A stretch of DNA of 64,000 nucleotides from Muricoccus pecuniae (lineage in GTDB: Bacteria > Pseudomonadota > Alphaproteobacteria > Acetobacterales > Acetobacteraceae): positions 1 through 64,000 of the forward strand of contig NZ_JACIJD010000014.1 of NCBI RefSeq assembly GCF_014199205.1, written 5' to 3'. Under the pieces are notes generated by a model, which worked only from the letters and a program-made list of their open reading frames with translations, searched no databases and was not told the origin of the DNA. Within the stretch, counting starts at the first letter, position 1. Every line of letters starts with the position of its first letter. Below, piece by piece: positions 60,659 to 64,000 of this stretch. Made by a program: the position numbers and the translations under genes.

Positions 60659-63600
60659 CTAGAACCGGTTCTGCAGGCGCAGCAGCACGCGGGTCTCATC
60701 GAAATTCGCCGCCTTGTCGTAGCGAACGGCACCCCCGAGGGTGAGGCCGGGGCTGATCGCCCAGTCCAGCTCGGCCCGCACGCCGCCGACGAAGCCGCTC
60801 TGCGACTGCCCGGCATAGAAGGCGTTGAAGGGCGCCCCGCTGCCGGCCGAGGAGGTGGCCAGGGCCTCCGCCTGGGATTGCAGCGCCGGGTTGTTCGGGA
60901 AGAGGGGCGCGCGGTCCTCGCGATAGGCGGCGTAGCCGGCCGTGGCGCCGACCCTGTAGGTGACGTCCCCCGCGCGGCCGCGATAGTCCACGGGGATGTT
61001 CAGCGCCGTGTACTGCTGTGGGCTGAAATACCCGCCATGGCCGAGGGTGAAGTAGCGCAGGTTCCGGTCGTAGCCGAAATAGACGAGGTCCACGCCGCCC
61101 GTCAGCTCGCCGGATGCCGTCTTGACGAGGGGCATGGAGAGGCCGGCCCCGGCCTCGACCCGGGTGTTGTTCGCCACCCCCTCGCCATCGAAGCTCGCAT
61201 AGCCGCCGCCCGCATAGGCGAAGCCCGCGCCGATCGGCACCTCCACTTGGCCGCGTCCCACCGTACGCATGACGGAGCCCCAGCGGGCGCCGGTGCGGTC
61301 GTCCACCGCGCCGGCCCAGGAGAGAAGGCTGTCCGTCACGGCGCGCCGCTCTCCGGCGAAGCGCAGCCGCAGGCGGTCGGACAGCGCCGGGGCCAGTTCA
61401 ATGCCGCCGACGATGTTGCTGTTGCGAAAGCCTAGGGGCGTCGTGCCGACATCGACCTTCAGCCAGTCGTTCCGGACGTAGTTGAGCGCGAGCGCCACGC
61501 CCGAGGCGCTGGTGCCGCGCGCCGAGGCGAGGGTGCTCGCGCGGTCCGCGAGGGAGGTGTCCACCGCATTGCTGCCGTAGCGCCGCAGCGCCTGCACGCT
61601 CGTGCTCGGCGAGCCGGATTCGATGGTCACCGGTTGCACCGAGGCCGTCAGGCGCCCCCCGAGGGAGCCGGGCGAGATCTCCCCCTGGAAGGTGGCGCCG
61701 AGTTCCCGCAACCGGTCCAGCCCCGCATCGCCGGACCGGACCCGGCCCGTGATCGCCCCGGTGAGCAGGGTGCCGGTCTCCGCGCGAAGCGCCCCGGCCT
61801 CCGCCGCGATCTGGCGCATGATGGGGTCGGAGGGCTGGGCGATCGCGGCCGGGGCGGTCGTTGCCCCCAGGCTGGTCCGGGCGAAGGGGTTCGCGAGACC
61901 GGCCACCGGCACCGCCGCCGGGGCCGCCGAGGCAGCGCGGGCGGAGCCGCCGAGTTCCGCCGCCCGCTGGGTCTCGGCCATCTCGAGGGCGCGGCGGGCG
62001 CGCGCCTCATCGCCGGAGGCACGGGCCACCCGCGCCTCCAGCAGCGCGACGCGGGAATCCCGGGGGCTGTTCGCCTGCGCCCCCGCCAGCAGCCCTTCGG
62101 CCCGCGTCCGGTCGCCGATGGCCAGTGCCGCCTCCACCGCCGCGCGGCGTGCCTCCAGGTTGCGGGGATCGCGGACCAGCACCGCCTCGGCCACCCGCAG
62201 CGCATCCTCCGGGCGGCGGGCGCCGAGATAGAGGCGGGAGAGGGCGAGGCCGGCATCGCTGTTCGCGGGATCATCGGCCAGGACGGGGCGCAGCCGCTCA
62301 AAGGCATTGGCCTGGTCGCCCGCCTCGTTCAGCCGGTCCGACGCGCGGATCGCGGCGCCGGAGCGAATGGCGGCGAGGTCGCGGCGCTGCTCGGCCGTGG
62401 CCCCGGAGAGCTCGGCCTCGCCCGCCAGGGCCGTCGCTTCGGCCTCCAGTCCCACCCCGAGCAGCGCCCCCGCGATCGCGATGCGGGCGGCCATGGCGGT
62501 GCCGGCGCGGTTGGCCAGAGCGACGCGGGCGGCCTCGGCCGCCCCCGCGCGGTCATTCGCCTCGCCCAGTGCCTTGATCACCGCGACCGCCGTGCTGCCC
62601 GTGGGATCCGGACGGGCCGCGAGGGTGAGAAGGCGCGACCGCCCCTCGATGGGGCTCATGGGCAGCAGGGCGGCCGCGGAGGCCACCTCGCGCTGGCCGC
62701 GGATGCGCGCGGCGAGGCGGGACATGTCCGGGCTGCGCCGCTGCGGCGGGATGCGGGAGAGCAGGAGGTCCGCATCGGCAAGGCGGTTGTCCTCCTCCGC
62801 GAGCAGGGCGGCGGCGAAGGTGGCATCCGCCCCGCTGTCGCGCGCGGCCAGTTCATCCACCACGGCGCGGGCCTCGGCCCCGCGGCCCTGCCGGCGCAGG
62901 GCGCGGGCGAGGTCGAGCCTCGTCCAGGGATCCTCCGGCGCGGCGGCAACGGCGTTGCGGAGCAGGGCTGCGGCCGCGGCAGCGTCCGCGGTGCGCCCAG
63001 CCTCGGCGCGATAGGCGTTCGCCTGGGCATTCCCAGGGCTGGTCGGGGCGGACGAAGCGGGTTGGGGAAGGGCGAAGGCCGCGGGGCGGCCCTGGGCGCG
63101 CAGCGCGGCGTTCAGCCCTTGCTGCGCCGCGCCGAAGCCGGGGCGCCGGCTGAGCGCCGTGCGGAAGCGCGCCTCGGCGCCCTGCGGATCGTTGCGTCGC
63201 AGGGCCAGCTCGCCGAGCACCAGCTCGGCATCGGACCGGTCGTTCACCTCGCGCATCGCGGCGCGGCGTGCAGCCACGTCCGCGCCGTCGAGGTCGTTGC
63301 GGCGGAGCTTCGCCTGGGCCTCCGCGAGGTCCCCTGAATAGGAAGCGGCGTCGAGCGCGCGCTGCCATTGCTGCGCGCGGGACGGATCGGCCGCGACGGC
63401 TCGTTCCAGCAGGCGGCGGGCCTCGGGGTTGTTGCCCTGGCGAAGGCGGACCACGCCGAGGCCACCGAGCGCGTCGGCATCGTTCGGATCGGCAGCGAGG
63501 GCCGCCTCGAACCCCCGCGCGGCCTCACCCACGCCACCCGCATCGAGGCGGGCAAAGGCCGACTGGCGCACGACGGCGTTCGGGTCCGTGGGCGTGGCCT

Positions 63601-64000
63601 GCGGTGCGGCCCTCAACGCCTCCAGGCGGCGACGCATCTCCGCATCGTCGGGGAAGCGTTGAAGATAGGCCTCGACCGCTGGCGCGGCGGCAGGGTCGTT
63701 CCCGGCGAAGCCGAGGGCAGCCTGCCAGGATTGCCGCGCCTCGGCCCCGATCTCCGGGCGGCCGGCCAACTCGCCCAGGCGGCGGATGCCCTCGGCCCGC
63801 GTGGCGGCCGAGTAGGTGAGAGCCTGGGCATGGGCGAGGCGCATGCGGTCCGTGGCGCCGGGACGGGCGGCCAGGGCAGCGAGGCCGCGCTGCCCCTCCG
63901 CGGCGCCCGCATCGGTGCCGCTGAGCGTCTGATAGTACTCCAGCGCGTAGGGCTCGGTCGGCCCTTGGGCGCCGAAGATCTGGCGGTAGCGCTGCGCGGC
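60659..64000 (-). CDS. bcsC: Cellulose synthase outer-membrane subunit BcsC (5' end beyond the window)
   Basis: The frame is open from the right edge to its stop at 60659-60661, giving the last 1113 codons. The N-terminal part visible is a long array of TPR-like helical repeats ([25 protein letters not shown] and similar), forming the periplasmic scaffold. The C-terminal BCSC domain starts near codon 740 ([23 protein letters not shown]) and ends with a beta-barrel: [32 protein letters not shown] and the terminal Phe (LQNRF). It exports cellulose through the outer membrane. The first Met at 63844 is internal, since the reading frame continues to 64000 with the same type of sequence. Confidence 0.93.
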   Translation of the reverse strand, partial: AAQRYRQIFGAQGPTEPYALEYYQTLSGTDAGAAEGQRGLAALAARPGATDRMRLAHAQALTYSAATRAEGIRRLGELAGRPEIGAEARQSWQAALGFAGNDPAAAPAVEAYLQRFPDDAEMRRRLEALRAAPQATPTDPNAVVRQSAFARLDAGGVGEAARGFEAALAADPNDADALGGLGVVRLRQGNNPEARRLLERAVAADPSRAQQWQRALDAASYSGDLAEAQAKLRRNDLDGADVAARRAAMREVNDRSDAELVLGELALRRNDPQGAEARFRTALSRRPGFGAAQQGLNAALRAQGRPAAFALPQPASSAPTSPGNAQANAYRAEAGRTADAAAAAALLRNAVAAAPEDPWTRLDLARALRRQGRGAEARAVVDELAARDSGADATFAAALLAEEDNRLADADLLLSRIPPQRRSPDMSRLAARIRGQREVASAAALLPMSPIEGRSRLLTLAARPDPTGSTAVAVIKALGEANDRAGAAEAARVALANRAGTAMAARIAIAGALLGVGLEAEATALAGEAELSGATAEQRRDLAAIRSGAAIRASDRLNEAGDQANAFERLRPVLADDPANSDAGLALSRLYLGARRPEDALRVAEAVLVRDPRNLEARRAAVEAALAIGDRTRAEGLLAGAQANSPRDSRVALLEARVARASGDEARARRALEMAETQRAAELGGSARAASAAPAAVPVAGLANPFARTSLGATTAPAAIAQPSDPIMRQIAAEAGALRAETGTLLTGAITGRVRSGDAGLDRLRELGATFQGEISPGSLGGRLTASVQPVTIESGSPSTSVQALRRYGSNAVDTSLADRASTLASARGTSASGVALALNYVRNDWLKVDVGTTPLGFRNSNIVGGIELAPALSDRLRLRFAGERRAVTDSLLSWAGAVDDRTGARWGSVMRTVGRGQVEVPIGAGFAYAGGGYASFDGEGVANNTRVEAGAGLSMPLVKTASGELTGGVDLVYFGYDRNLRYFTLGHGGYFSPQQYTALNIPVDYRGRAGDVTYRVGATAGYAAYREDRAPLFPNNPALQSQAEALATSSAGSGAPFNAFYAGQSQSGFVGGVRAELDWAISPGLTLGGAVRYDKAANFDETRVLLRLQNRF

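Overview
The window is a very GC-rich (roughly 70 % by eye), densely coded chromosomal stretch. It has the flavour of an alphaproteobacterium of the Acetobacteraceae, most like Roseomonas and relatives. This placement is inference: it rests on base composition, several Bug/TctC-type solute receptors, ethanolamine ammonia-lyase, a BcsC cellulose exporter and a bacteriophytochrome/heme oxygenase pair. No rRNA, tRNA, CRISPR array or complete mobile element was found. The only hint of a mobile element is a truncated IS630-like transposase start at the extreme left edge.

Layout. 1-5.5 kb: class-3 aldehyde dehydrogenase, two flavoproteins (HI0933 and COG2509 families) and a luciferase-like monooxygenase. 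5.5-8.5 kb: a leftward stress-type group (SDR, zinc alcohol dehydrogenase, SDR). 8.6-17 kb: housekeeping and orphan genes (lysozyme-like protein, GNAT, TctC-type receptor, ndk, nhaA, ABC-F ATPase, NTF2-like, IlvD/Edd dehydratase). 17-20.8 kb: leftward DUF3750, cytosine-deaminase-like amidohydrolase and an ABC permease/ATPase pair without a binding protein. 20.9-23.5 kb: rightward desaturase, DUF938, OGFr-domain and MOSC proteins.

23.5-30.4 kb is a well-resolved acid-sugar catabolic locus. Leftward genes encode a KdgT permease, DUF1537 sugar-acid kinase, PdxA2-type dehydrogenase and DeoR regulator. Divergent genes encode a GlcD/D2HGDH-type FAD oxidoreductase and a TctC-type receptor. The shared 341-bp control region carries two near-identical 16-bp inverted repeats. 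30.5-34.6 kb: ModE-like HTH protein, SelO and EutBC. 34.8-42.3 kb: an IclR-controlled rightward operon of iron alcohol dehydrogenase, intracellular sialidase-fold protein, DHDPS-family aldolase, two TctC-type receptors, SDR and GAF protein. I consider this the least explained system in the window.

42.3-47.2 kb: ETF-ubiquinone oxidoreductase, a type-4-like uracil-DNA glycosylase with no cysteine, and a soluble lytic transglycosylase. 47.6-53.7 kb: bacteriophytochrome hybrid kinase plus heme oxygenase, convergent with a large modular GH5 cellulase. 54.2-59.2 kb: a siderophore/heme-type ABC importer (ATPase, permease, binding protein) with a Fur-like box, a DUF1275 membrane protein and a siderophore-interacting reductase. 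59.2-64 kb: FKBP isomerase, a second luciferase-like monooxygenase and the C-terminal 1113 codons of BcsC, running off the right edge.

Translational coupling (ATGA or TGATG overlaps) is common and supports the operon assignments. Perfect or near-perfect GC-rich hairpins mark several operon ends. Long open frames antisense to these genes were treated as composition artefacts.
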